Assembly: GCA_000697665.1 (NCBI GenBank)
Contig: KL197741.1
Location: forward strand, 62,001 to 126,000
Direction of reading: 5' to 3'
From: Jaapia argillacea MUCL 33604
Taxonomy: Eukaryota; Basidiomycota; Agaricomycetes; Jaapiales; Jaapiaceae
DNA: 64,000 nucleotides
Part shown: piece by piece, positions 1 to 12,982 of the stretch
Numbering within the stretch: position 1 is the first letter of the stretch
Layout of the letters: the number at the start of each line of letters is the position of its first letter
The notes under the pieces: generated by a model
Told to the model about the DNA's origin: nothing
The model's input: only the letters and a program-made list of their open reading frames with translations
Database searches by the model: none
Translations under genes and position numbers: made by a program

Positions 1-340
1 ATCGACCAGCATTGATCAACATGTGCTTCGACAGGAGCTGTTATTATTCGAGAAGGCGGAATCCATCCATCGTATATCCATCTGGCGGCCGAAAGCAGTC
101 CTAACGATTTCACTGAACACGGTCTCGTTCTCGACTGGCAATGGGAAGCGAATAGGTCGCTATCGGTGTGTGGCTCTTGGCGAACGTTGGACACATGTGA
201 TCGATCCCTCCCGAATGCAGTTGATTTCATTGCTCGACAAACCAACGTTATAGAGAGGGGCAGTAGTGTGGTCTCGGAGCGTTCAAATACCGAAAACCTT
301 GAGCAGACGGCGATATCAACTTCCCAAATCCCCCCGATTA
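1..340. other. No recognised gene at the window's left edge
   Basis: Short open frames exist on the plus strand (23-253 and 166-372), but neither has a recognisable domain or a supporting splice pattern. The stretch lies just before the left edge of the tandem duplication. I see nothing definite in it. Confidence 0.5.
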
Positions 341-938
341 CATCGCACCAAGACTTCGTCGGAAGTACCTGATCTCTGTCTCTTGGCATCCAGTCGCGCA
401 GGTTAGCTCGCCTATTCTTCCACATTTACGACATGAGACTCGAAGGTTCTTGCCCCAGAATTCTATTCGCCGCGTCAAGGAATGGTATCAAAGTTTGTGC
501 CTCACGATGAATCGCAAGTTATACCTCGCCGGTGCACTAGTTCGACGGCGATTGCAACCTTGGGACTCGCGACTACTTAAGACTTCAAAATCGCCAGCCA
601 TCGTTCCTTTATCTTCATATTCCCCACCGTTCATGACAGGTGTCAGGACCATGGATCTCCCTGGATGTCTTTGGATGCAACATTTGCCCTCGTGAACACA
701 CTTACATGGAGGCCATCTTTCTCCGACGTCGTCTCAAGGTTTCTACTCCTGAGAATATTCAGTCCTATCCAATGGCGCAAATTGAGGGGACGGTCTTAGA
801 GCTCATGGGTTAGATATAATGGTGATAGCGTCCACCCTACATTTTTTAGCGTCACGGCTCGGGAGCGGTCGTTCTGTCTTAAAAGACGGTGCCCTTGGGT
901 CATCAGACCATCATTCCTGTCTCCACAGTTCACCGACC

Positions 939-3067
939 ATGAGTAACTTTCTCGATGTTATCCAGATCCAGGCGAAGTCTTCTGTCCCTCTCTACGTTCG
1001 TCTAGCCGATGGTACCCGGCCGTCAGTCCAGAAAGATGTCTGGAACTGGCTTTGGATTGCCGGCGCTCCTACCCCCAAGAACGCCTTCACTGCTTTCGAC
1101 ACTACCACATCGGCCACAGTACCACTCGCAGTGGGCTGTCGCTTCAATCTGCTCGCATCCACGAGGCTCTATCTCCGTGGCCTCTTGAACGGTTTAGAAG
1201 TCCTCTCTTCCCCGACCCCCATCAATCCTAATGGCGCGGGCAGTGGCAATGCCACAGTAACCACCCTTGAAATCAAATACCCCCTCCCAAGCCCCATCGC
1301 GTATCGGGGTTGGTTCACGTGGGTATTGGGTGACCAGAACGGAACAATAGTTGTGACTGCCACGGCTCGTACACATCTGGAGTTGTATGCATTCAAGGCC
1401 CCCATAGGCACCGCCATGAAGATGTGGCTAACCCGCGGCATATTCGTTAACTTGTTCCGTGCCCACATGGAGGTCTTTGACAACCGGAAAAGGGAATGGA
1501 CCGAGAGCGACGCTCGCCGAGCTCTCGTGCAGAGCGTCTACAATTCGGTGTTTCAGTATGATATCGGGATGGGCAACGCTCGCTACACCGCGGACGGGTT
1601 TGGCAGGATATTTCGACTCGAGTTGTACTCTCAGGATCTCGAGGCTCGAGCTGCCATGTGGATCAATTGTTACGATATGGCGGCAATCATACAGGTTGCC
1701 CTTACACTCCATCCTGGGTACGATAAAGTCCGTTGGAACTATATGAACCCCTATGGATTGATCAACACTACAACGTATGTCCATTCCTATATTCTCTGCG
1801 AAAATATCTCATGGGAGTTGCGTCAGTCTCAAAGGTTGGCCCAACCCTTGTAACAGTCCCTTCTGGGGCGGTAATTTGTGGAGCCCGAGTTCATACGCTC
1901 CACCAAACTACGACGCTGGGACCGAGAAGCAAAGAATACTTTTCAACAACCACGCGTTCATCGCATTGGCGGTTGACAGCAACCCACTAAACCACTCGGT
2001 TTTGGACGCCACCAGTGGTCCTCACGTCGGTGACGAACGGCTCAGCCAATACCTCAAGGCTTCGATCGATACCAGTGAGTCCCTAGTCCCAACCAACCTC
2101 ATTTACCACACTTCTGAATCGTGATTCTTTAGCAACCAACTACTATGCCCGTTATAAGACCAGGCCTGGTACCGTTAGCGACATCGATATCAAGCAAGCC
2201 GGTATCGTGTCACTCGAGAACTTTCCCCCCGCCGCTCGCTCATCCCAACCTCTTGCCATCTTACCTGGAGACGAGTCATCCGTGGAAGCCACCCTAGACC
2301 GTTCCAAAGTGCCAAACCCCGACCCGCCTCGCTTCACGCGCGTCAATTACACCTCCCTCCAGAACCTAGCCACACAGAAACTATCCCTTAAACTCGTCAT
2401 GCAGGATGTTGAGCCAACCGCTTCTGGCTGCCATTCTTATTGGCGTTTCGGTGATGGGGAGAGCATGGTTGAAATCTCACTTGCTGTTGTGGAGTCTCAG
2501 GAGGCGGCTGTGGATGCGATGAGAGGCGTCTTGTCTTGCATCAGTGCTCCTTTGGATGTCATTTTCCCGTCGAATGCGGGGTTGGGACAACGGTCGTTGA
2601 GTGTGGTGGGCGGCGGACGGGGTTATATCCTTTTCGTGCGTGATAACGTCTTCGTTAGCATGCAAGGTTTGGAGTCGAGTGAAGGGCTTAAAGAGATGGC
2701 TGGACTTGCTGATCAGGCATTGAAGGATCTAGAGGTGGATACCGGAGGGAGAGTCGACGGTCCTATCCTTCGCGGAGGAGCCCCCACCGATGATCAACCT
2801 CCTCGCAAAGTCAAATTGGGAGAGATGTTCGAAGTGACTGTACCCGTTGACGACGCCGGTTGGATGGAAGCCAGTGCCGATATCGGGGTGGTACAATTGG
2901 TAAATATCGATAAGGAACATGCTACGTTCAAGTTCCACGCGGCGGGAGAAGGGACTACGGAGATTGTGTTGGCGTTCGTTCATGGGGAGACGCTGAAGAC
3001 GACGTCGGTGAAGGTTGCCGTCGAGGTGTTGCCTGGGAAGGAGGAGAGCCCTATGTTGGAGCTTTAG
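939..3067 (+). CDS. Transglutaminase-like Cys-His-Asp protein with chagasin-like tail, copy 1
   Basis: Three exons (939-1774, 1827-2074, 2133-3067) join in frame to 672 residues. A first part rich in predicted beta strands precedes Cys244 in NCYDMAAI. His321 follows in NNHAFIAL and Asp339 in VLDATSGPH. The His-to-Asp gap of 18 residues and the motif order are those of transglutaminase-like/papain-fold cysteine enzymes, and a CNSPFW loop lies between Cys and His. The last 90 residues start GEMFEVTVPV and contain ATFKFHAAGEGTTEIVL, the layout of chagasin-type (I42) inhibitor domains. I chose the ATG at 939 for its good context (ACCATGA); an in-frame ATG at 819 would add 40 residues. No signal peptide is visible. 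Substrate is unknown: it could be a protease, a transferase or a non-catalytic relative. The triad is seen; the fold assignments are inference. Confidence 0.7.
1775..1826 (+). other. Intron 1 of the copy 1 Cys-His-Asp gene
   Basis: A GTATGT donor and a CAG acceptor bound a 52 bp intron with a CTCAT branch-like site 14 bases before the acceptor. It falls between the Cys and His motifs. A nearer AG at 1816-1817 would also keep frame but would give a 43 bp intron. The same donor and acceptor are conserved in copy 2. Confidence 0.65.
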
Positions 3068-3430
3068 TCGGGTTCTGGAGGGACGGATCCGGTGGACTTC
3101 GTTTGGAAGTGTATGATTAGGTCGTTTCTTGGTTCCAACTTCTCGTCGTTGCCATCTGGTCATTTCATGTAAGACTCGCTGTACAGGTTCTGCGGGGATG
3201 GTGTAGGTTTCGGGGAGACTGTTTGAAGGTGTATGAATAGATAGTTTCCGAGTCTTGTTCTCGTCGTTGTCCATCTGGTCATTTCATGTCACATAAGAAT
3301 CAAGGCACAGGTTCTGCGGGGATGGTGCAGGTTTCGGCGAGACTGTTCGAAAGTATATGAATAGGTAGTTTCTCGTCGTTGTCATCTTTGTCTGTTTCTG
3401 TAAGAATAATCAAGGTACACTTGTTGCCAT
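3068..3430 (+). repeat. 3' tandem repeat, about 118 bp period, copy 1
   Basis: Three diverged units follow the stop codon, recognisable by the recurring word TCTCGTCGTTG at about 3140, 3259 and 3371 and by GTTCTGCGGGGATGGTG. The same repeat follows copy 2 at 21,715-22,040. It probably lies in the transcript's 3' untranslated region or terminator. It is too long and too diverged to be a CRISPR repeat. Confidence 0.75.
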
Positions 3431-3810
3431 AATGTGTCCTCGTGCATCCGTTCAATCCCCCTTCAGTCGACTCGGCTTAGCTTTTGGTCTCGATGCGTAC
3501 GACATAGTCGAGAAGGGGCACCGGCATGGGCGTGGAGTGACAGATTACTAACATAGAAACGGAAAGGTAAAGGAGATGTGACTGGGTCTAGTGTTTCAGA
3601 CTACTCACAGGTCCTCAGCCCCTCGGGGGGCAACTCCCCATGGAGGTAAGTGTAGGAGGGAAGGTTCATCTTGGTTGGCAAGGTGTAGTTCCATTTCCCC
3701 CTTCGGCGTCGACCATCCCCAATCAACACACTCAACCTGGAAAAGAGAAAACATAAATATAACGGCTCAGCATGTTATGTATCAAGCTACAAAGTGCTAC
3801 AAAAGCGCCA

Positions 3811-4160
3811 GTGCTTCCCAAGCCTCGTACGAGATTGGTGTTGGAATTGGAAATTGGCTCTGTGAGTGATCTCGAGGCTACGGGACGCCGCCTCGGGAGT
3901 GAGTCATAGCCGGATAGGGGGGATTTTGTATATAATCTCTGTATGCTCGTGGTTGTGCCTTACGCGTTTACAACGAGTTTGTTCTACTCTAGCTAAACGC
4001 GGAACCGAAGTACCGTTTGTTCCAACAATTGGCCTCAACACGGGCAAGTGGTATATTTTGAGACATAGTTCTGCGTCGCTCAGCGATACTCAACGATATA
4101 AGTAAACTATATAATTGGCTGGGTTCCCGTGTCACAGGCACGGATATTACCAATGGGAGG
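3811..4160. other. Spacer between duplication units
   Basis: This is unique sequence between the two units of the tandem duplication. It contains only short open frames without recognisable domains, and I see no gene. Confidence 0.5.
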
Positions 4161-4872
4161 GTTATCCTCACCAGTCTGCAGTGTCATCAGAAGTGCCTGA
4201 TCATTGTCTTTTGGCATCCAGTTGCTCTGGTCAGCTCTGCTTATTCTTACACATTTATGACGCGAGACTCGAAGGTTCTTGCCCCAGGATTCCATTCGCT
4301 GCGTCAGGGAATGGTAACAAGTGGGTGCCTCACCTTGAGTCGCAAGTTACTCCGCGCCGACACATTAGCTCGATGGGGATTGCAAACTTGCGACTTCAAA
4401 CTCACCAGCCAATAGTTCCTCGTTCCTCATCTTCGGTGTGAGGATCATGGATCTCCCTGGATGACTTTGGACACAACCTTTGCCCTTGTGAACACCTCGC
4501 GCGGAGACTATCTTTCTCTGACTTGGTCCCTAGATTTTTAGCCCCGAAGACAGACCGTCCCATCCAAATTGAGGGGATGTCCCTAGAGCTCGTGGGTTGG
4601 ATGTAATGGCAATAGTGTCCACCCTGCATTTTTTGGTGACAAGGGTCAGGAGCAGTCATTCTGCCTTAAAAGATGGTGCGTTTGGGTCATCAAACCGCCA
4701 TCCCTGTCCCCACAGTTCACCGACCATGAGTAACTCTCTCGATATCACCCATATCCAGGCAAAGTCTTCTGTTCCTCTCTACGTTCGCCTAGCTAATGGT
4801 TCCCGGCCGTCAGTCCAGAAGAATGTCTGGAAGTGGCTTTAGAAAGCCGACGCCGTAATCAACAATGCCTTC

Positions 4873-4877
4873 ACTGC
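4873..4877 (+). repeat. Target-site duplication of the LTR element, left
   Basis: ACTGC abuts the 5' LTR and recurs at 12,983-12,987 just after the 3' LTR. Copy 1 has ACTGC once at the matching place, so this is a 5 bp target duplication. Confidence 0.9.
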
Positions 4878-5171
4878 TGTCACATTCTTTTTCCTTTTGA
4901 TCACCTGACCTGTAGAACATTCGTTAGCATTCCGACCAGTAGCATTAAGATCTCAGTATGATGCCTTATGGTACCACGGACTATTCTTAGGGTAGTCACG
5001 TAGTATATAAGCCTGTACCATCTTAATGCAAACCCCAGTCTTGAGCTGGTCTATTCCAAACCAGCCACTCTTGTGTGTCATCGGTCAACCTCATTACTCC
5101 TTGATTACTACTCGCACTACTCATCCGGTGCTGCTGCCAGTCACATCCCTGGTTGTTGTTTGTTACTGACA
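4878..5171 (+). repeat. 5' LTR
   Basis: 294 bp, TGTCA...TGACA ends. Differs from the 3' LTR at ten sites, all transitions and eight of them in CpG context. A TATATAAG box lies inside, near 5004. No usual tRNA primer-binding TGG follows it. Confidence 0.93.
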
Positions 5172-8100
5172 TTAGCTCAAGACTTTCTCTTTCCAACTGC
5201 CCTTGTTGCTCGCATACGGCAGTGCAGGAGTATCTGATGTTGACACCGACCTATACCGTGTCAAGACGCTCGAGACTAGTTTCGATTTTCAGCATATGAC
5301 TAGTACGATTTATACCAGCAAATACCATTGCAGTTACCTTCACGACCCAGCCTATTCATACGCCGACGCCGTTTGTGGGCTTTGACTTCGACACACGTTT
5401 CAACACTGGTCCTTCTGCAGGAACCATTACTGCAGGTACCATGACCGCTTCTGATTACTGTGTGGAAAGTCCCCCCTAGAATACAAAAGCTGTTCCTCTG
5501 ATTACTCCCACTTGCACACTCTCAGGTATCCCCAGTTTGTGTTGATCATCTTTGCTGGTGATCAGGTCCGGAATAAGCTTGTGTTTGAATAGTGGGCCGT
5601 CATACCCCTATCGCACTCACAGGACTTCAAGCGAGTACAGTTGAAAGGTTTCCCACACATCGTCGTCTACATATTATAATTAGATAAATACAAAAATACC
5701 GTAAGGCCGCAGTAAAGAAGTCACGGTGCTAGTAGAGTGTTGACTAGACCCTGACACTGCAAAGAAGTGAAAGCTTGCAACACCCACGTAAAAGTAGATT
5801 CTTCCAGAACTTGTCTAGTGGCATAAGTCCGTTCCGACATTCACAGCAGACCCTAGGGATTTTCCCAGAGTTTACTCAGCCTGGATTCCAGATTTCACAT
5901 ACCCTCATTTACATGAGAACCCACCCCGTTTCACATGCCACCTCGTGAAATTGACACCGTTATCAATTTCATCTGTTGCATCATCCTCATCTTCCTGGAA
6001 GGAATTCACCTCGGCATCGCGATCGTTTCTCACATCCGTGGGGCTCTTATCCACGTCCATAACTGATTACTCCATTTGGTAATCACCACCACAGGCGCCA
6101 CATACTGACCGATCGTGGTACCAGCCCTGTTCTTCTGATTTGACGAGAACGGCTACGTCAGCTATCATCTCAGGGATCTATATAACGAAGAGGATTTCCA
6201 TTGTCCTTGGAACACAGCACCCACTCCTCCACCACCAGCAGCACCTGCAGTCGGAACACCCGACTTTGCTACCACACCACCTCGTTCACCATCGCCTCCT
6301 AGTCCTCGTGAACAGGAGTTCCTTCGCCGTCTCACCGAACAATGACAACACTGACCATCTCTCGACCCTCTCGATGTACTCTGTCACCACCTAAACGCAC
6401 TCAACGCCACCCTCAATTACCCAGACACTCGCGGTAATACCCCTGATTACGAAAACTACGAGACTGCTGACGTCCCAGAGTAGATGCCCATTAATCTACA
6501 CTGCTTTGCCCCAGTTGACTTCAACGAGCACCTAATCTTCTGGGTTTGTTGCTTGTTAGGAGTACTTGCGGAGATCAGTATCCACCTCAGGGAGATAGAG
6601 CCTCTTGTAACAGAGGAAGGATGAGAAGGGCTGAGAGAGCCAATAGAAGAGTTCAATCATTATCGAAGAGAAGTGAGGAGAGCCCTGCGTCAAGGAGAGT
6701 GGAGACGTGAAGTAGCAGAACAAGAATTAGAAGTCAGGTATAACTGTTACGGAGATAACGACCCCTGCTTCACCCCTGACGAAGATCTCGCCAGTAACAT
6801 CATCCCCGACGCCATATTCCCTGACCCCCAACCACCACGATTCAAGGAGGAAAATCACGCCCTGAATCTCGCCGCACTCCCACCCCCATACATAGAGGTT
6901 ATTGATTTGACAGAGGACGACGACACAGTTGTAAAAGGGAGCAGAACCAAGGGAGACCCATTTGTACTCTTGTGATTATTTGGCGAAAGTAGTTCGAATT
7001 ACAAAAAACATTCTGAACCGCCACATTGAATCCAAATACAAATCTCTCTTGTCACGGACGATTTCACATTGTCAGTAAACAAGACAACCAAGATCACACC
7101 TGGACCTATGACCCTGAGGCCATCAAACATATCTGTGACAAATCCCCCTGCCCAAACAGATACACCTGCGAGGATTCAGACGAAGAGGAGGAATTCAATG
7201 AAGACAACGAAAGACCAGTCACACCTCTCGCCCAGTTCATAGGTGCTAGAGCTGGACATCGTCGAGCACCATCCATTGACATCGAGTCATCACCAGAAAT
7301 TCCCACCACTAGACCTCAGGGACTACCCTCACCTAATACACCTCCAACACCCACACAAATCCCCTTACCTCCAACACCTCAAACCGTACCTTTTTCCACA
7401 CTAGTACCCCTCCTTCCACTTGCCCCTCAAATAATGCCCATCATGACCACCACCCAAATGGCTGATGCACAATTCCAACAACTCCTCACCGCGATACGAC
7501 TGGGAGGAGCAAAAGTGGAAAAAGTCGTTGCACCAGGGACATTCAAGGGCGACAAGAAGGAGTATGACAACTGGTGCAACAACCTTGACTCCTATCTAGA
7601 GGCCAACTCCCCATCCTACAGTGATGACAAGGCCAAATTCTTATACGCCACATCACTGCTAAGAGGAGCAGCAGCACCATGGAGAAAACATGCCAGAATG
7701 TTCTGAACGCGACAGGAACAATCACTAGTTGCGGAAAAAGCAAAAATGAATCCTGATCAAGCAAGGGTCACGCTCCTGGAAGGGTTGACAACATGGACGT
7801 ACTTCGTACACGAAAGGGATAAACGGTTTGGAGAAGTCAATAAAGAGGAAAAAGCATGACTACACTTAATGGAGATGAAACAAGGACCAAGGACGGCCGA
7901 CGAATACATCACCGACTATAACCGATTGATGATGGATGCCAATATCTCGTATCTGGATGAATTCCATATCGACAATTTCAAGAGAAATGCGTCTACTGAA
8001 ATCATTTGAAAGGTAGAGACAAGCAAGGACGATCCCCTGACAACCTACGAGATATATGCTCACCTAATAATATGGATCAACGAGGCAACACGTCAATTCA

Positions 8101-11100
8101 ACGCAGTACATCAGACAAACCAACTGTCAGCCCAAGCTTGTCCCTTTGTCCCTTGTCCTCAAACGGTATTCATCCAATGTAATCAGCCACCTCGTCCTTT
8201 CATCCCTCAGCAACAATATCGCCCACCATCAGGACCCCCACCTTCACAATCTGGATCTGGCCAGAATACGCAATATCGGAGAACTGGCATGGGCACAATG
8301 TTCGGAGGCAGTGGTCAGCCAATGGACCTAAGTTGTGCACGTGCCTCTGCAGTTTGCTATAACTGTATGCAGAAAGGCCACTTCGCTCGGGATTGTAAGG
8401 AACTGAAGCGACAATCTTGTGGAGAAATGTCGCGAGAACTTGTCCTAAGTCACATTCTGGAGGAACTCGCAGAGATTCGCAACCTGTTGAATGCTATGCA
8501 TCAACAAGGGACGATGAGTGTGGACGATATAGACTGGGAAAATACACAAATGCAGGAGCAAACGGACGAAATAGCAACAGAATATGTAGAAGCAGAAGAT
8601 GACCCGAATGTTCCCCTTCCAGATGACCCTTCTTCTATGCCTCATTCTTTTTACAACAGTTGATAATTAATGATGCCAATTATCGACAGGACATTCTTCT
8701 TTCAGGTTCTAGATACTCACCATTAAATTATAATAACACATTGCATACAAACTGTACCATAGAACTAGATACGGGTACCACAGTGAATTTAGTCCCTAAC
8801 TCTCCCACAGGCATTGGACTCGATAAAAATTCACTAAAACAACTATGCACCCAGACTGCTGAGCAGTTCTGGTCTTCAATGAAGGATTGTAGCCAAAAAG
8901 ATCAACTCGCTATGCTTCGTAGATGGACCTCTAGAGCTAGACGCTCTGAGGTCACGTCACCACAGATCATCAAGGAATTGATATCCTCATCCGATCCTGT
9001 GGAGGCTGTGGCCAAGTTGCGAGAACCTTGCAAGTATTGTTGGATTCGTAAGACCACCAAGAATAGGGATTCAAGTTGGACGTAGACATATGAATCAAGA
9101 ATCTACAAACTCAGGAAGTTTACTCTGAGAGAGCCCTGATTGATTCAGGTTGTACTTTCTCAGCTATTGATGCGAAATATGTCGATAAGCTGGGTCTGGA
9201 TACTATTGAGTTTGCCAGACCGGTGGCTGTTTATAATACCGATGGCACTCGTAATTCAACCTCCATCACTCGCTATTGCCAAGTCGAGTTGGAAATGTTT
9301 GGTCACACAGAGTTGATCTCCCTTTGTGTTACAACGCTGGCGCATCACAATATTTTTATTGGATATGATTGGCTTACCAAACATAATCCCGATATCAATT
9401 AGGTTGATAATACACTTGTGTTTAATCACTGCCCCTCAGTTTGTGGGTTTACACCTGCCCTCCTTCGTCGAGCGGACGTTGGCCACAGTCTGGGACTGGA
9501 TTTGGTTGATTTTCCTGACGATGACGGTGGTGATCTGGAATCTCACCTTAAGAGGGGAGATAGAGTCTTTGTTACTCATTTTCGACCTAAAATCGCATGG
9601 GCCACTGGCACATTGTTGACACAATTGGCTATTGACGCAGAAGCAAAACGTGAAAAGAAACATTGGACAGAAATAGTATCTCTGCAATTTCACGACTTCA
9701 TAGATGTCTTCACCAAGGAGGATTTTGAAAATACTCCTGACTCACGGATCTGGGATCATGCTATAGAACTAAAACCAGGTTCAACACCTATGGATTGCAA
9801 ACTATACCCACTGCTGCCAAGTGAACAAAAGGAACCCGACGAGTTCCTGGAAGAAAATCCGAAAACTGGATGTATCAGACCTTCTAAATTGCCCATGGCA
9901 TCCCCCTTCTTCTTCATCAAGAAGAAGGATGGACGACTTCGACTGGTACAGGATTACCGTAAACTTAACGAGATGACGATCAAGAATCATTATCCACTTC
10001 CACTCATTGGAGAATTATTCAATAAATTAAAAGACGCCAAATACTTCACGAAGCTTGATGTTCGCTGGGGATATAACAATATTCGCATCAAGGAAGGAGA
10101 TGAATGGAAGGCAGCCTTCAGGACAAACTGAGGATTGTTCGAACCTCTGGTCATGTTCTTCGGACTAACCAATTCCCCTGCCACATTTCAAACCATGATG
10201 AACGAAATCTTCTGTGAACTAATCAATGATGGTCACGTCATCATCTACATGGACGATATATTAATATTCACCAAAACCCTGGAGGAAAACTGACGAGTCA
10301 CCAGACAAGTTCTGGAAGTACTTCGGCAACATAAATTATATCTCAAACCGGAGAAATGTGAATTCAAGAAGGAAACTGTGGAATACCTAGGACATATCGT
10401 GTCTGTGGGACAAATCTCTCTCGACCCAGTCAAAGTCCAGGGAGTACTCGGATGGCCCTTGCCGAAATCCAAATGAGACGTACAATCTTTTCTCGGATTC
10501 TGTAACTTCTATCGACGATTCATCAAAGGATTCAGCGAGATCGCATGACCTTTGAACGATCTCACTGGCAAAACTGATTTCCGCTGGACGGATAGTCAAC
10601 AACAAGCTTTCGAAAAGCTTAAAATGGCGATCACATCTACACCCATCCTTCATCATCCGACTAACACCAACAAGTATCATGTGGAAATGGATGCTTCCAA
10701 CTATGCTGTAGGAGCTGTGCTCTCTCAGCATCAAGAAGGAAAATGGGTTCCGATCGCCTTCATGTCCAAGTCCATGAACGACGCTGAACAAAATTACGAA
10801 ATCATGACAAAGAGATGCTCGCGATAATGAAAGCTCTCAGGGAATGGCGCCACTACCTTCTCGGTGCAGAACAAGAATTTGAAATTCTCACCGACCACCA
10901 GAACCTCACATACTTCTGATCTCCACAGAAACTCAATCAAAGACAAGCATGTTGGTACACGGAATTAGCCGAGTATCATTTTACCCTCCAACACAAGGCC
11001 GGCAAGGAAAACACTAAAGCCGACTTGTTATCTCGTCGTATTGATCATGATGATGGAAGGGAAGATGATAACAAGGACATCACAATGCTAAAACCGCATT

Positions 11101-12688
11101 GGTTCCAACATTGGATGAGATCGAATGAAATCGTGTTCAAAGGAAGTGACACTGCCATCCTGGGAATGATAAAACATGCTAGAAGGAAAACAGATAAATC
11201 GGTGGAGATTGCTCTTCAAACAAAGAAGCCCGGCTTCGAAGAGCATGACGGAATAATAGAATGGAAGGACCAAATATACGTACCAAAAGACCTGACGATT
11301 CACAAAGAGATCATTCAACATCATCACGACGTACCTGAAGCAGGACATCCTGGAGCCGCCAAAACACATCAATTAATCACACAAGATTATTGGTGGCCTA
11401 CTATTCAATACAACGTCAAAAAGTATGTCAAGGGATGTGTCAATTGTCAACGCGCGAAGCCTCATCGAGGTGCCACACACGCTCCTTTACACCCAAATCA
11501 AATACCGGATTTGCCTGGAGAAATAATCGGGATCGATATCATTGGTCCATTACCCATTTCCAAAGGATGTGACGCTCTTCTCATCATTACCGATCACTTA
11601 GCCAAAAACATATGGCTCCTTCCCATCACCATGGAATTATCTGCGCCTGGAGTAGCTCGACTCTTCTGCGACAGATGGTGGTGTGAATTCGGATATCCCC
11701 GAAAAGTCGTCAGTGATCGAGGAACTCAATTTGTGTCGAACTTTATGAAAGAGCTCCACAGCCTTATGGGAATCAGTATGAATCCATTGACTGCCTATCA
11801 TCCCCAGACCAATGGTCAGACAGAACATGTGAATCAAGAGGTTGAACTATACCTCTGCATATTCATCAATCATCTGCAGGATGACTGGTACGATTGGATC
11901 TCCCAGGCTGAATTTGCATATAATAATAAACCACACTCCACTACAGGATACTCTCCTTTCTATTTATTATATGGCCGACATCCCTGGACCGGAGTCAATT
12001 ATCGCCGAAAAGCAAATAATGAGTCTGTTCAGGACTTCCACGATCGCATGCGCAGAACTTGGGACGACGCTAAAGCTGCAATGGCTAAGGCGCAAGAACA
12101 AATGAAACTGTATTATGATCGAAAGAAGTCCGACTTGTATCAATTCAAGATTGGCGACATGGTCTGGTTAGAAGCCACGAATATCACGACGGATCGTCCA
12201 ATGAAGAAGTTGGATGACAAACGATATGGTCCTTTTAAAATCATAAAACAACACAGATCTGCCTATGAACTCGCTCTTCCCACCAAATGGAGGAAACGAC
12301 GCATCCACTCAGTCTTTAATGAAGCCTATTTCCGTCCATACAAGAAAGGCAAATTCAAGAACCAGAAGCAACCCCCACCTCCTCCTACTGTCGTCAGTGA
12401 TGGTTCCGAACAAGAAATCGAGGCCCTCACCCAATATCGTGAACATAACAGCAGTATTCAGTATATGGTTAAGTGGAAGGGTCAACCTTCTGGTGATAAT
12501 CAATAGATGGATTGGAAGTTCATAAAAGAGCAAAGGGAGGATCTGATGAAGAAGTTCCACTGGGAACATCCGGCTTACTGACTGCCTGAAAGATTGATAT
12601 TACGTTCCTTACAAGTTCGGTTGTTGCCCGTTGATGTTTTGGACTATAATGACGATCCATGAGGACATGGACCTTGAGAGGGGGGTAA

Positions 12689-12982
12689 TGTCACGTTCTT
12701 TTTCCTTTCGATCACCTGACCTGTAGAACATTCGTTAGCATTCCGACCAGTAGCATTAAGATCTCAGTATGACGCCTTATGGTACCACAGACTATTCTTA
12801 GGGTAGTCATGTAGTATATAAGCCTGTACCATCTTAATGCAAACCCCAGTCTTGAGCTGGTCTATTCCAAACCAGCCACTCTTGTGTGTCATCAGTCGAC
12901 CTCATTACTCCTTGATTACTACTCACACTACCCATCCGGTGCTGCTGCCAGTCACATCCCTGGTTGTTGTTTGTTGCTGACA
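12689..12982 (+). repeat. 3' LTR
   Basis: 294 bp partner of the 5' LTR, the same length with no indels. It is preceded by a GAGAGGGGGG-type purine tract and followed by the target duplication ACTGC at 12,983-12,987. Confidence 0.93.

Larger units (their letters stand above)
340..3810 (+). repeat. Tandem direct duplication, left unit
   Basis: This block matches a second block at about 4160-23,240 once the two mobile elements in the latter are removed. The match covers the 5' flank (compare 435-520 with 4268-4350), the whole coding region, the 3' tandem repeat and the tail that ends near 3800 (compare 22,915-23,230). Both units face the same way, so a local segmental duplication is the simplest origin. 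Outer edges were judged by eye and are uncertain by tens of bases. Confidence 0.8.
4878..12982 (+). mobile_element. Ty3/Gypsy LTR retrotransposon, chromovirus type, degraded
   Basis: This 8.1 kb fossil has two 294 bp LTRs beginning TGTCA and ending TGACA, with a 5 bp target duplication. Parts in order: a long leader (5172-6670), a gag region (about 7026-8660) with a CCHC zinc knuckle (CYNCMQKGHFARDC, near 8350), an aspartic protease (DSGCTFSAID, near 9140), reverse transcriptase (about 9700-10,550, YMDDI box near 10,250), RNase H (about 10,560-11,040), integrase with an HHCC zinc domain (about 11,025-12,400), and a C-terminal chromodomain (about 12,420-12,560). A purine-rich tract (12,675-12,688) abuts the 3' LTR. 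The coding region carries on the order of ten breaks, so the element is dead. LTR identity of about 96.6% points to a fairly recent insertion. Confidence 0.93.

Noticed and set aside
819-938. Upstream in-frame ATG for the copy 1 gene
   Set aside because: The extra 40 residues are conserved in copy 2 only as nucleotide duplication, and the ATG at 939 has the better context.
3140-3400. Regular repeats resembling a CRISPR array
   Set aside because: Units are about 118 bp, diverged, only three in number and lie in a eukaryotic 3' flank.
5172-5190. tRNA primer-binding site after the 5' LTR
   Set aside because: No TGG-type complement to a tRNA 3' end is visible; self-priming or an unusual primer is possible.
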